64,000 nucleotides of DNA from Rhizobium rosettiformans (GTDB taxonomy: Bacteria > Pseudomonadota > Alphaproteobacteria > Rhizobiales > Rhizobiaceae): positions 3,686,001-3,750,000 of the forward strand of contig NZ_CP032405.1 in assembly GCF_016806065.1 (NCBI RefSeq), given 5' to 3'. The position numbers were made by a program, and so were the translations under genes. The notes beneath the pieces are model-generated. The model was not told where the DNA came from. It did not search any database and saw nothing but the letters and a program-made list of their open reading frames with translations. Every line of letters begins with the position of its first letter. Within the stretch, counting starts at the first letter, position 1. This document shows positions 53,964-62,706 of the stretch, in pieces.

Positions 53964-53997
53964 GGAAGCAGACCACCGCTTCGAGTGGTCTGCTTCC
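53964..53997. repeat. 13-bp perfect inverted repeat upstream of the MFS gene
   Basis: GGAAGCAGACCAC at 53964-53976 and GTGGTCTGCTTCC at 53985-53997 with an 8-base loop. It lies between the DUF1127 stop and the MFS start, both minus strand. Neither strand has a following T-run, so an operator or an unusual terminator is possible. Confidence 0.65.
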
Positions 53998-54044
53998 TGT
54001 CGAAATATCCGTGCGGCGCGACTTTTTCCGCGCGCCATCCGCGT

Positions 54045-54293
54045 TCACTTCCGGATGTGCCACAGGGACATATCCAGTGCCGTCAGGCGACGAGGATAGA
54101 TCACCTCCTCTTCCGGAAGCCCGATGTCGCGCCGCAGCTGGGGTGACAGATGGGACGCCAGATTGCGGATCTGCCGCCGTCTCCAGTTCGCCCTGACCAG
54201 AGCGGCCAGCAACCGCCAGGAGCCGAAACGCTCGAGAAGCTCATCCATCCGCTCGGCCAGCGGCATCTCAACTATAGATTGATTTTTGTGCAT
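54045..54293 (-). CDS. DUF1127-type small protein (second copy)
   Basis: 82 residues from the ATG at 54293; an ATG at 54266 would give 73. The C-terminal core RRQIRNLASHLSPQLRRDIG, then LPEEEV, matches DUF1127, with ANWRRR preceding it. It shares CAATCTATAG (minus strand, 54281-54272) with the MocR palindrome upstream of the first DUF1127 gene. No strong ribosome site is seen. Role unknown; see the first copy. Confidence 0.72.
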   Translation of the reverse strand: MHKNQSIVEMPLAERMDELLERFGSWRLLAALVRANWRRRQIRNLASHLSPQLRRDIGLPEEEVIYPRRLTALDMSLWHIRK

Positions 54294-54436
54294 GACTTGT
54301 CCGTCCCGGAAACGCGAATGCGCCCAGGTCCTTTCGATGATGAAAAGCGACGTGATGCAGGCACGCGAACGCATTCATACGCGCAGGCGGCAAGTCACGT
54401 CAGATGGTGGAAAAACGCCGAAAAAGGCAGGGAAAA

Positions 54437-54454
54437 TGACTGATTAGACAGTCA
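54437..54454 (-). terminator. Terminator-like hairpin at the end of the 30-aa ORF
   Basis: TGACTG and CAGTCA arms around a 6-base loop; the first arm contains the stop codon of the 30-aa ORF and TTTTCC follows on the minus strand. Stem is short (6-7 bp), so strength is modest. It lies upstream of the second DUF1127 gene. Confidence 0.5.
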
Positions 54455-54544
54455 TCGGGTGGAGCGGCAGGTCGCGGAAAATCCCACGAAAGCCGATGGC
54501 ACCGATCCGCCAGAGAGGCGCATGTGAATGAAAAAATGAGTCAT
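54452..54544 (-). CDS. Candidate 30-aa small protein or leader peptide
   Basis: An ATG at 54544 follows GGAGG seven bases upstream, a strong ribosome site, and encodes 30 residues (MTHFFIHMRLSGGSVPSAFV, then 10 more) ending in a terminator-like hairpin. No family is recognised and there is no run of one amino acid as in classical attenuator peptides. Weak promoter-like hexamers (TTGCGG, CATGTT, 17-base spacer) lie at 54609-54581. The rest of the region 54294-54687 shows nothing else. Confidence 0.45.
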   Translation of the reverse strand: MTHFFIHMRLSGGSVPSAFVGFSATCRSTR

Positions 54545-54687
54545 CTGTCGCCTCCTGTTGTTCGTGTTGCGGATGATGGGAACATGCCACGGGAAAAAGG
54601 GCGCCGCAAGCACGCAATTCGAGATTGCAGAACTTGCAGCGCGCAGTTGCACTTATGCAACAAATTGTCGCAGCGTGTGCGGCGACT

Positions 54688-55971
54688 TCAGGTCACGACG
54701 GCGCGGGAAACGATAAGCTTGTCGATCCGGCGGCCATCGAGGTCCACCACTTCGAAACGCCAGTCGCCCTTGACGAAACTCTCGCCGAGTTCGGGGATCC
54801 GCTTCAATTCATCCAGCACGAAGCCGGCAACGGTCGTGTAGTCCGGATCCGGATCGATCGGCACCTTGATGATATCGATAAACTCGTCGACGGGCGTCCA
54901 GCCGGCTACCAGATAGGAGCCGTCCTCGCGTCGCACCATCGCCTGCTCTTCCGTCTCGTCCTGACTGAAGGCGCCGGTGATCGCTTCGAGAATATCGCCG
55001 GAGGTGATGATACCTTCGAAATGGCCGTATTCGTCATAGACGAGCACCATATGCAGCGAGGTGCGGCGCAAGGATTCGATGATGTCGGTCGCCTTGGCGA
55101 GGTCCGAGACGACAGGCACCTCACTGACCAGGTCGGCGAGGTTGAGCGTGCCGCCTTCGGCAATCTGCTCGTAGAGTTTCTTGGTGAAGAGCACCCCGAC
55201 AATCTCGTCGGAATCGCCACTGCGCACCGGGATGCGCGAATGAGGAATGTCGCGCAGTTTCTGGCGGACTTCCTCCACCGTGTCCTCGACATCGAGGATC
55301 TGCACGTCGCGACGCGGCGTCATCAGACCACGCGCCTGCCGATCGGCGAGCCGCATGACGCCAGAGAGCATGGCGGATTCGCGGGGTTCGATGACACCGG
55401 CACTGTGCGCCTCGGCAAGCACGGTTCGGATTTCCTCATCCGTCACCTTGCCGCCGCCGACACCACTCTGGCCGAGAAGGGACAGAACCAGCTTGCCCGA
55501 ACCGTCCAGCAGCCAGACGAGCGGCGCGGCCACCCTCGACAGGACCGACATCGGAAGGGCAACGCGGGCCGCGACACCCTCGGCATTGCGCAGTGCGACC
55601 TGTTTGGGGACCAGCTCGCCGACGATCAGCGACAGATAGGTGATGAGAACGACCACCGTGCCAACGCCGAGCGCATCGGATGCGGCGACCGACAACCCCT
55701 GCACCTGAAGCCAGCCGGATAGCCGCGCACCGAGTGTGGCACCTGAGAAAGCGCCGGAAAGCACGCCGACAAGCGTGATGCCGATCTGAACGGTGGACAG
55801 AAAACGACCGGGGTCACTCTGTAGCTTGAGCGCCGTTTCGGCTCCCCGGCTGCCCTGTTCCGCAAGCACCTTGAGGCGCGCAGGCCGGGCGGAAACAACC
55901 GCAAGCTCCGACATGGCGAGAACGCCGTTGAGCACGGTCAGAAAAAGAACAATCGCAATTTCGGTAAACAA
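54688..55971 (-). CDS. CorC/HlyC-type CBS domain membrane protein
   Basis: 427 residues. N-terminal DUF21/CNNM region with about four membrane helices (1-160), followed by two CBS domains (about 205-330: LMTPRRDVQILDVEDT, LVYDEYGHFEGIITSGDIL) and a C-terminal CorC_HlyC domain. Members move Mg or Na ions or stabilise membranes under stress, in some cases gated by nucleotides at the CBS pair. Precedes murI by 85 bases. Confidence 0.92.
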   Translation of the reverse strand: MFTEIAIVLFLTVLNGVLAMSELAVVSARPARLKVLAEQGSRGAETALKLQSDPGRFLSTVQIGITLVGVLSGAFSGATLGARLSGWLQVQGLSVAASDALGVGTVVVLITYLSLIVGELVPKQVALRNAEGVAARVALPMSVLSRVAAPLVWLLDGSGKLVLSLLGQSGVGGGKVTDEEIRTVLAEAHSAGVIEPRESAMLSGVMRLADRQARGLMTPRRDVQILDVEDTVEEVRQKLRDIPHSRIPVRSGDSDEIVGVLFTKKLYEQIAEGGTLNLADLVSEVPVVSDLAKATDIIESLRRTSLHMVLVYDEYGHFEGIITSGDILEAITGAFSQDETEEQAMVRREDGSYLVAGWTPVDEFIDIIKVPIDPDPDYTTVAGFVLDELKRIPELGESFVKGDWRFEVVDLDGRRIDKLIVSRAVVT

Positions 55972-56056
55972 GTAAGGGGCTAGGCTCCTCTACACCGGCT
56001 AAGCGTCCGGCAGCGCCTCGTAGATAACACGGCGCCCATCAGGTCCCAAAGGGAGA

Positions 56057-56887
56057 TCAGCGGAAAAATGGCGTATCGAGCGACTTCACGGCCAACCCCA
56101 TGCCGTGCATCAGGCGCCGGGTGGAAAAATCCTGGCTACCGGAGGTGAAGACGGCAAAATCGAAATTGTCGGGATGCTCGGCCCCGTCGACGAGCGGGAC
56201 AAGCCGCCGCGCCTGACGCGCGATCGCTTCCGCCGGGTCGAGCCAATCCACCGGCCAGGGCGCGAGCCTGCGAAAAACATTGGCGAGGAAGGGATAATGC
56301 GTGCAGGCAAGCACGACGATGTCGGTCCGCACACCGTCCTTGTCGACAAAACACGGCGCAATTTCAGCAAGAACCGCCGCGTCATCCAGGGTTTCGCCGC
56401 GGATATAGGCTTCCGCCATGCGCGCGAGATTTTCGGAGCCGACGAGGCGCACATGGCATTGCGAGGCAAAGGACTGGATCAGATCGCGCGTATAGGCCCG
56501 CTTGACGGTACCTGGCGTCGCCAGAACCGAGACGAGCCCGGATCGCGTGCGTTCGGCAGCCGGCTTGATCGCCGGGACCGTGCCGATAAAGCGCATGTCG
56601 GGGAAGCGATGCCTGAGATCGGCGCCGGCAAGTGTAAACGCCGTATTGCAGGCAACGATCACGGCTTCAGGATCGTAACGATCGAACAGCTCTTCGAAGA
56701 GACGGGCGATGCGTGCCTTGAGAGGCTCTTCCTCCCAGCCACCATAGGGAAAGCCGGCATCGTCGGCGACATAGATGAAGCCGCGTTCCGGCATCAAGAG
56801 TCGCGCCTCACGCAAGACTGTGAGACCGCCAATCCCGGAATCGAAGACGAGGATCGGCTTGAGGTCAGGCATCCCGGTCGTCGTCAT
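56057..56887 (-). CDS. murI: Glutamate racemase
   Basis: 276 residues from the ATG at 56887. Makes D-glutamate for peptidoglycan. Two-cysteine mechanism: [11 protein letters not shown] (Asp16, Ser17), Cys80 in VACNTAF and Cys195 with His197 in LACTHYPF. Length and motifs fit MurI. The start lies 23 bases inside the preceding TrmJ-like gene, an unusually long overlap, so the two are coupled. Confidence 0.95.
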   Translation of the reverse strand: MTTTGMPDLKPILVFDSGIGGLTVLREARLLMPERGFIYVADDAGFPYGGWEEEPLKARIARLFEELFDRYDPEAVIVACNTAFTLAGADLRHRFPDMRFIGTVPAIKPAAERTRSGLVSVLATPGTVKRAYTRDLIQSFASQCHVRLVGSENLARMAEAYIRGETLDDAAVLAEIAPCFVDKDGVRTDIVVLACTHYPFLANVFRRLAPWPVDWLDPAEAIARQARRLVPLVDGAEHPDNFDFAVFTSGSQDFSTRRLMHGMGLAVKSLDTPFFR

Positions 56888-57698
56888 GCGTCGCCTCAGC
56901 CTCGCTCTCGCTCTTTCCCGCAGGCGGTCTCTGGCCCGGGCGTGCAAAACGGTCGAGCGAACTGATCACACCGCGGACCACATGGATCTCCGGTCCGGTG
57001 AAAGCGCGTCTGCTGAACACGGCTCGCAGGTTCTCGATCATCCTCGCCTTTTTATGGGGCGGATGGAAGTAGTTGCGCGCATCGAGCGCTTCTTCCAGAT
57101 GTTCGAAGAGGCCGATCACCTGCTCCTTGGTCGCGGCCGGCTGATCCGGCGCGTCGAAGGGCACACCATGCACATCCTCCATGCCGGATTTCATCCACTC
57201 ATAGGACATGAGCAGAACGGCCTGGGCGATGTTCAGCGAGGCGAAGGCCGGATTGACGGGGAAGGTGACAATCTCGTCGGCAAGCGCCACTTCTTCGTTC
57301 GAAAGGCCGGACTTTTCGCGACCGAAGAGGATGCCCGTCTTTTCGCCGGTGCGGAACTTGGCGCGGAGCGTCTCCGCCGCCGTCACCGGGGAGCGAACGG
57401 GCTTGAAGCCGTCGCGGGAGCGCGCAGTCGTCGCATAGACGAAGTTGAGGTCGGCGATAGCCTCCTCAAGCGTGTCATAAACGACGGTGCCGTCGATGAC
57501 ATGATCCGCCTTGGAGGCAGCAGCACGGGCCTTGTCGGACGGCCAGCCGTCGCGGGGATTGACGAGACGCAGTTCCACAAGGCCGAAATTGGCCATGGCG
57601 CGCGCCACCATGCCGATGTTTTCGCCAAGCTGCGGCTCCACCAGAATGATGGCCGGCCCTTCGGCCAGCATGACGCGCTCGCTGTTCGTCCCTGCCAT
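56865..57698 (-). CDS. SpoU-type tRNA/rRNA 2'-O-methyltransferase (TrmJ-like)
   Basis: 277 residues from the ATG at 57698 (AAGGAAA upstream). Trefoil-knot SpoU family: [20 protein letters not shown] at the N-terminus, [14 protein letters not shown], and [18 protein letters not shown]. TrmJ methylates the 2'-O of tRNA position 32; the C-terminal helical extension fits TrmJ. Overlaps murI by 23 bases and is preceded by the secreted paralogues. Confidence 0.9.
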   Translation of the reverse strand: MAGTNSERVMLAEGPAIILVEPQLGENIGMVARAMANFGLVELRLVNPRDGWPSDKARAAASKADHVIDGTVVYDTLEEAIADLNFVYATTARSRDGFKPVRSPVTAAETLRAKFRTGEKTGILFGREKSGLSNEEVALADEIVTFPVNPAFASLNIAQAVLLMSYEWMKSGMEDVHGVPFDAPDQPAATKEQVIGLFEHLEEALDARNYFHPPHKKARMIENLRAVFSRRAFTGPEIHVVRGVISSLDRFARPGQRPPAGKSESEAEATHDDDRDA

Positions 57699-57765
57699 TG
57701 CATTTCCTTCAGAGAGATTTTGCGCACCCCTTGGCACAAAATGACCGTCAGGCAAAGAGGAGCGC

Positions 57766-58353
57766 TTACTCTTTGGGCCAGGATCCCGTCAGCCGGAAAT
57801 CGAGAAAGGCCTTGGTCATGGCAGCGAATTGCGCCTTGACCGAGCTTTCGACTGCACCCTCGCGGTAGTCCTCGCTCCACAGATTGTCGATGACGTAGCG
57901 ACCATCTTCCTCGATGACATGGAAGACCGTCTGCGGCTGCGAGAGATCGGGAGAATGGCCGAAGCAGGAGATGGCATCGAAATAGACGTTTACGGGTGTG
58001 ACGCCATCCTTCTCCGGCCGGGCCTCGAGGCGCACATCCTTCAATTCACAACTGTCCTGCCCGCCGATAACCTCGTCATAGCCGAGCATGTAGCCACTGC
58101 CATCCTGCAACGCGTCCGTCTTCTCGGCCAGACGATAGATGTCGGCAAAACTTGCGCTGTAGATCGTCCCGAGCAAGCGATCATCGAAATAGCCGGACGC
58201 CTCCACCTTGGGCGCATCCTTGTCTTTCCATCCGGCGACGCTCATCACGATCCGCACAGGCTCGAGCGGATCGGCTGCCCGAATGGCTGTTGCCGGAAAG
58301 AATGTGACCATTGCGACAACGGCCGTGATGCCGAGGGAGCGGACGCGGTTCAC
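57766..58353 (-). CDS. Secreted protein, paralogue 2 of 2
   Basis: 195 residues from a GTG at 58353 that overlaps the stop of the gene upstream (GTGA). Signal peptide with ITAVVAMVTFFPATAIRA. The mature protein shares with its neighbour the blocks GQDSCELKDVRLEARPEK, VNVYFDAISCFG and VFHVIEEDGRYVIDN, so two cysteines are conserved. No named family recognised. Coupled translation and similarity point to a duplicated secreted pair. Confidence 0.78.
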   Translation of the reverse strand: MNRVRSLGITAVVAMVTFFPATAIRAADPLEPVRIVMSVAGWKDKDAPKVEASGYFDDRLLGTIYSASFADIYRLAEKTDALQDGSGYMLGYDEVIGGQDSCELKDVRLEARPEKDGVTPVNVYFDAISCFGHSPDLSQPQTVFHVIEEDGRYVIDNLWSEDYREGAVESSVKAQFAAMTKAFLDFRLTGSWPKE

Positions 58354-58868
58354 AGCCCACCCTGCCGTTTCAGGTCCTGCTTGATCGAACTGCCGGATTG
58401 CCCATCCTCGACGGGATAGATGTCATCGATAACAGGGCGACCACCCTCCTCGACAACATGGAAGATCAGGACGGTATCGGGGGCATCGGCGCCTCCGAAA
58501 CAGGAGCGGTTGTCGAAGAGGGCGGTTACCTGCCCGTCGCCGTCATCCTCGATCCTGATGTCTTCAAAGGGGCAACCATCCTGTCCCTGCGCGATCGGAT
58601 CGTAATCGAAGGGAAAGCCCGTCGTCTCGCCTTCGGGAATATCGTAGGGCGGGTTCTTCGAAGCCGCCTCAAAAGCCGATGCGAAGTCCTTGCTGAACAG
58701 GCGAGACAGGCGATCCCTGGAAAAGACCTCCTCTTCCTGCCCGGTGGAGCCCTCGGCCCAATTGCGGGCGGTCGCCTCCACCACTTCGCGTACAGGCGCC
58801 GTCACATCCGCTGCCAAGGCGGTGCCCGACAACAGCGTCAGCAGCAATGCGATCCAGGTGCTCTTCAT
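58350..58868 (-). CDS. Secreted protein, paralogue 1 of 2
   Basis: 172 residues; signal peptide STWIALLLTLLSGTALA. The mature part has GQDGCPFEDIRIEDDGDG, VTALFDNRSCFG and IFHVVEEGGRPVIDDIYPVE, clearly related to the downstream gene by the same Cys, FD..SCFG and FHV.EE.GR.VID pattern. Possibly an NTF2-like or SnoaL-like fold, but uncertain. Divergent from icd. Confidence 0.78.
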   Translation of the reverse strand: MKSTWIALLLTLLSGTALAADVTAPVREVVEATARNWAEGSTGQEEEVFSRDRLSRLFSKDFASAFEAASKNPPYDIPEGETTGFPFDYDPIAQGQDGCPFEDIRIEDDGDGQVTALFDNRSCFGGADAPDTVLIFHVVEEGGRPVIDDIYPVEDGQSGSSIKQDLKRQGGL

Positions 58869-58997
58869 GAAAACTCTCCCGAGGCTCTCTCTGTTGGCGT
58901 TCTAGCCGAAAGCGTGCGCGCCATCCGGACCAAGTTTGGGGCGAAAGCGCTCGCCGAAAGTCTGAGCGAGATTTTCCTTCAAGGCGGCCTCTCCTGT

Positions 58998-59025
58998 TTG
59001 CCTTGTAACGAGAGAATGTTATAGG
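58998..59025 (+). promoter_or_regulatory. Candidate icd promoter
   Basis: TTGCCT at 58998-59003, a 16-base spacer and TATAGG at 59020-59025, about 64 bases before the icd ATG in the 220-bp divergent gap. Hexamer matches are moderate. Confidence 0.4.
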
Positions 59026-59088
59026 CAGGCCATCGGCAGAGCGCCCTCCCCGCGCCTGCGCGTCAGGCAAAAACTCGTGAGGATATTC

Positions 59089-60303
59089 ATGACCAAGATC
59101 AAGGTAGCCAACCCGGTCGTCGATCTCGACGGCGACGAGATGACCCGCATCATCTGGCAGTTCATCAAGGACAAGCTGATCCTCCCCTACCTGGATCTCG
59201 ACATCGAATATTACGACCTGTCCGTCGAGAACCGCGACGCCACCAACGACCAGGTGACCATCGACGCCGCCCACGCCATCAAGAAGCATGGCGTCGGCAT
59301 CAAGTGCGCCACCATCACCCCGGACGAAGCCCGCGTGAAGGAATTCAACCTCAAGGAAATGTGGAAGAGCCCGAACGGCACGATCCGCAACATCCTCGGC
59401 GGCGTCATCTTCCGCGAGCCGATCATCTGCAAGAACGTGCCGCGCCTCGTTCCCGGCTGGACCAAGCCGATCGTCGTCGGCCGTCACGCCTTCGGCGACC
59501 AGTACAAGGCAACCGACTTCAAGTTCCCCGGCAAGGGCAAGCTGACCATCAAGTTCGTCGGTGAAGACGGCGAAGTGATCGAGAAGGAAGTCTACAACGC
59601 ACCGGGTGCCGGCGTGGCACTCGCCATGTACAACCTCGACGAATCGATCCGCGAATTCGCCCGCGCCTCGATGATGTACGGCCTGATGCGCAAGTGGCCG
59701 GTCTACCTGTCGACCAAGAACACCATCCTCAAGGCCTATGACGGCCGCTTCAAGGACATCTTCGAAGAAGTCTATCAGGCCGAATTCAAGGCCAAGTTCG
59801 AAGAAGTCGGCATCGTTTACGAACACCGCCTGATCGACGACATGGTCGCCTCGGCTCTGAAGTGGTCCGGCGGTTACGTCTGGGCCTGCAAGAACTATGA
59901 CGGCGACGTGCAGTCGGATACGGTTGCGCAGGGCTTTGGCTCGCTCGGCCTGATGACCTCGGTTCTGCTGTCGCCCGATGGCCGCACGGTCGAAGCCGAA
60001 GCTGCTCACGGTACGGTCACCCGCCATTACCGCCAGCACCAGAAGGGTCAGGAAACCTCGACCAACTCGATCGCCTCGATCTTCGCCTGGACGCGTGGCC
60101 TCGCCCACCGTGCCAAGCTGGACGACAATGCTGAACTCGCCAACTTTGCCACGACGCTGGAAAAGGTCTGCATCGACACTGTTGAAGCAGGCTTCATGAC
60201 AAAGGACCTGGCGCTGCTCATCGGCCCGGACCAGCCGTGGCTCTCCACGACCGCTTTCCTGGACAAGGTCGACGAGAACCTGAAAAAGGCCATGGCCGCC
60301 TGA
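59089..60303 (+). CDS. icd: NADP-dependent isocitrate dehydrogenase (type II)
   Basis: 404 residues from the ATG at 59089 (GAGGA upstream). TCA-cycle enzyme making 2-oxoglutarate and NADPH. It belongs to the eukaryote-like homodimeric type: [39 protein letters not shown], and [17 protein letters not shown]. Well conserved across alphaproteobacteria. A strong terminator follows. Confidence 0.97.
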   Translation: MTKIKVANPVVDLDGDEMTRIIWQFIKDKLILPYLDLDIEYYDLSVENRDATNDQVTIDAAHAIKKHGVGIKCATITPDEARVKEFNLKEMWKSPNGTIRNILGGVIFREPIICKNVPRLVPGWTKPIVVGRHAFGDQYKATDFKFPGKGKLTIKFVGEDGEVIEKEVYNAPGAGVALAMYNLDESIREFARASMMYGLMRKWPVYLSTKNTILKAYDGRFKDIFEEVYQAEFKAKFEEVGIVYEHRLIDDMVASALKWSGGYVWACKNYDGDVQSDTVAQGFGSLGLMTSVLLSPDGRTVEAEAAHGTVTRHYRQHQKGQETSTNSIASIFAWTRGLAHRAKLDDNAELANFATTLEKVCIDTVEAGFMTKDLALLIGPDQPWLSTTAFLDKVDENLKKAMAA

Positions 60304-60329
60304 TCGGCAGTCAAGGTTTGAACATTCAG

Positions 60330-60360
60330 AACCCGGTCACGGCAACGTGGCCGGGTTTTC
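60330..60360 (+). terminator. Rho-independent terminator after icd
   Basis: 12-bp stem with one T-G wobble (60330-60341 with 60346-60357) closing GCAA, followed by a short T-run. It overlaps the last codons and stop (60337) of the convergent membrane protein gene. Confidence 0.75.
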
Positions 60361-60861
60361 CAATTCTTCGTCTGGAAGATCCTCGCCCTGATCGACCTCG
60401 GCAAAGCGCTTGCGGATTTCCGCGCCGAGCCGCCGGCCGGTCATGTGATAGCCCGAAAGCGGGAGCGCATAGGTCTCCAACCGCTCGGGTTCATCCTCGT
60501 CAATATGGTCGATATCGATCACCCAGCGCCCGTCGACGCGCCGCTGCGCCAGTTCGACCATGGATGCCCAGGCGATCCGCCGATCGGTGCGATAATCGAT
60601 CAGCTCTTCATTGTTGAGCTCGACCAAGGGCCGCATCGCCGCCGCGATCCCTTGCCAGCCCTTGCGAAGACCGAACAAGGCAAGTGCCAGAACCGCAAGA
60701 TACAGGAGCGCCATGGGACTGGCCCAGCCACCACCAAGGACGCTGGCGAGAAGCCCGCCGAAGGCGACGGACAAGACAATGGCGGACGTCGTGGCCCAGA
60801 ACACGGCTAAGCCCCGGCGCGGATAGACGATCAAGGTGGGATATGAGGTCTCGGTCTTCAT
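60337..60861 (-). CDS. Membrane protein with a cytoplasmic PH-like C-terminus
   Basis: 174 residues. Two membrane helices (about 18-42 and 48-65) are followed by a soluble, charged domain (ELNNEELIDYRTDRRIAWAS, then LPLSGYHMTGRRLGAEIRKR). The pattern recalls bacterial PH-like proteins such as YcxB/STM3941 types, but the family call is tentative. Converges with icd. Confidence 0.6.
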   Translation of the reverse strand: MKTETSYPTLIVYPRRGLAVFWATTSAIVLSVAFGGLLASVLGGGWASPMALLYLAVLALALFGLRKGWQGIAAAMRPLVELNNEELIDYRTDRRIAWASMVELAQRRVDGRWVIDIDHIDEDEPERLETYALPLSGYHMTGRRLGAEIRKRFAEVDQGEDLPDEELENPATLP

Positions 60862-61066
60862 TGAAGATCACCATAGGCAAGATTCGCGACCGCGAACAGG
60901 GAGGGGGCGGCAGCGCTGTCGGCGACAGCCACTTGCGGACACCTCGGCAAGTCGTCGACACTATCCCTTTGGCCATGTTGTCAAAAGTCGGGACTCAGGG
61001 TCCAATGGCATGACAGGTGTGGCGGGAGGAGCCGGCCACGCACCCCACCCGGCAAGCGCGATCACC

Positions 61067-62701
61067 ATGACCGACGTCATCCTGCCCAAAACAGTCAGCG
61101 TCTTTCGCGAAGGCTACGGCTTTGGCCGGCTCAAGGCCGATGCACTGGCCGGATTGACGGTGGCCATCGTTGCTCTGCCGCTATCCATGGCCATCGCCAT
61201 CGCCTCGGGCGTGACCCCTGACCGCGGGCTCTATACGGCGATCATCGGTGGTTTCCTCGTCTCGCTTCTGGGCGGCAGTCGCCACCAGATCGGTGGACCG
61301 GCCGGCGCCTTCATCGTTTTGGTCAGCACGACCGTTGCCACCCACGGCATCGACGGCCTGCTGCTCGCAACGGCCATGGCAGGGCTCATGCTGATAGCCT
61401 GCGGCATGCTGAGGCTCGGCGACTACATCAAGTTCATACCCTATCCGGTGACCGTCGGATTCACGGCCGGCATTGCCGTTATCATCTTCGCAAGCCAGAT
61501 CGGCGAACTCTTGGGCCTGTCATTTCCCGATGGTGAACCGGGCCCACTCGCTGACAAACTGGGGGCGATCGTTGCCGCACTGCCGGCGTTTTCACCCCCC
61601 GCCGCAGCGATTGCGGCGCTCACCATCGCCATCATCCTTGTCCTCCGCCACCTGCGTCCGACATGGCCGGGTCTGCTGATTGCGGTGATCGCAGCCTCGC
61701 TCGCCGCTGCACTGTTGCAGCTGCCGGTCGCCACGATCGGCTCGAAATTCGGCGGCATCCCCTCCGGTCTGCCTTTGCCGTCCCTGCCAAGCATCACCCC
61801 CGAGCTTGCGATCGCCGTTCTCCCCGATGCCATCGCCTTTGCGCTTCTCGGCGCGATTGAGTCGCTCCTCTCCGCCGTCGTCGCGGACGGCATGACCGGA
61901 CGGCGCCATCGATCGAACACGGAATTGCTCGCCCAGGGCGTCGCCAATATCGGCTCGGCCCTGTTTGGGGGCATCTGCGTGACAGGCACGATCGCACGCA
62001 CCGCGACCAATGTACGGGCCGGCGCCACAAGCCCCGTCTCCGGCATGCTGCATGCGGCCTTCCTGCTTGCCTTCATGATGGTCGCCGCCCCGCTTGCCGC
62101 CTATATCCCGCTGGCAGCGCTCGCGGGCGTGCTCGCCGTCGTCTCGTGGAACATGGTGGAGAAGTCGGCGATTGCGGCACTTGTCCGCTCCTCGCGCGGC
62201 GAAGCGCTCATCCTCGCCGTCACCTTCCTGCTCGTTGTCTTCCGCGATCTGACCGAAGGCATCGTGGTCGGCTTTTCGCTGGCGGCTCTGCAGTTCATCC
62301 ACCACATGTCGAAGAACATTCGCGTGACCGCCGAAGGGCCGGAAAAGCCGCTCGACGCAACAGACACGGCGACGGTTACCTATCGCCTGGACGGCGCCTT
62401 CTTCTTCGGTGCTGTGGCAGCAGCCGGCGCCGTGCTCGACCGCATCGGCGACGACCATCGCAACCTTGTCCTCGACTGCACCGGGATCCGCTTCGTTGAC
62501 ACCTCAGGTGTCAATCTACTGGCGAGCGTCATCCGCAAGGCAGTTCGTCACGGCGTCGAGGTCTATGTCGTCACGGAACGGAGCGATTTGAGGACGATGT
62601 TGCTCCATCAGGAAATCCCTGAAGAGGGTGTCCATTTCATTCGAACACTTGCAGAGGCACGGGACGAACTCGCCCATGGAGCCCCACGCGCCAAAGCGTG
62701 A
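61067..62701 (+). CDS. SulP-family anion transporter with STAS domain
   Basis: 544 residues from the ATG at 61067; an ATG at 61010 adds 19 residues and neither has a strong ribosome site. Ten to twelve membrane helices (QIGGPAGAFIVLV and ADALAGLTVAIVALPLSMAI are conserved) and a C-terminal STAS domain (about 445-544: LVLDCTGIRFVDTSGVNLL). Members carry sulfate, bicarbonate or dicarboxylates. No carbonic anhydrase or sulfate gene is near. Converges with the cyclase gene with 5 bases between stops. Confidence 0.9.
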   Translation: MTDVILPKTVSVFREGYGFGRLKADALAGLTVAIVALPLSMAIAIASGVTPDRGLYTAIIGGFLVSLLGGSRHQIGGPAGAFIVLVSTTVATHGIDGLLLATAMAGLMLIACGMLRLGDYIKFIPYPVTVGFTAGIAVIIFASQIGELLGLSFPDGEPGPLADKLGAIVAALPAFSPPAAAIAALTIAIILVLRHLRPTWPGLLIAVIAASLAAALLQLPVATIGSKFGGIPSGLPLPSLPSITPELAIAVLPDAIAFALLGAIESLLSAVVADGMTGRRHRSNTELLAQGVANIGSALFGGICVTGTIARTATNVRAGATSPVSGMLHAAFLLAFMMVAAPLAAYIPLAALAGVLAVVSWNMVEKSAIAALVRSSRGEALILAVTFLLVVFRDLTEGIVVGFSLAALQFIHHMSKNIRVTAEGPEKPLDATDTATVTYRLDGAFFFGAVAAAGAVLDRIGDDHRNLVLDCTGIRFVDTSGVNLLASVIRKAVRHGVEVYVVTERSDLRTMLLHQEIPEEGVHFIRTLAEARDELAHGAPRAKA

Positions 62702-62706
62702 ATGGT

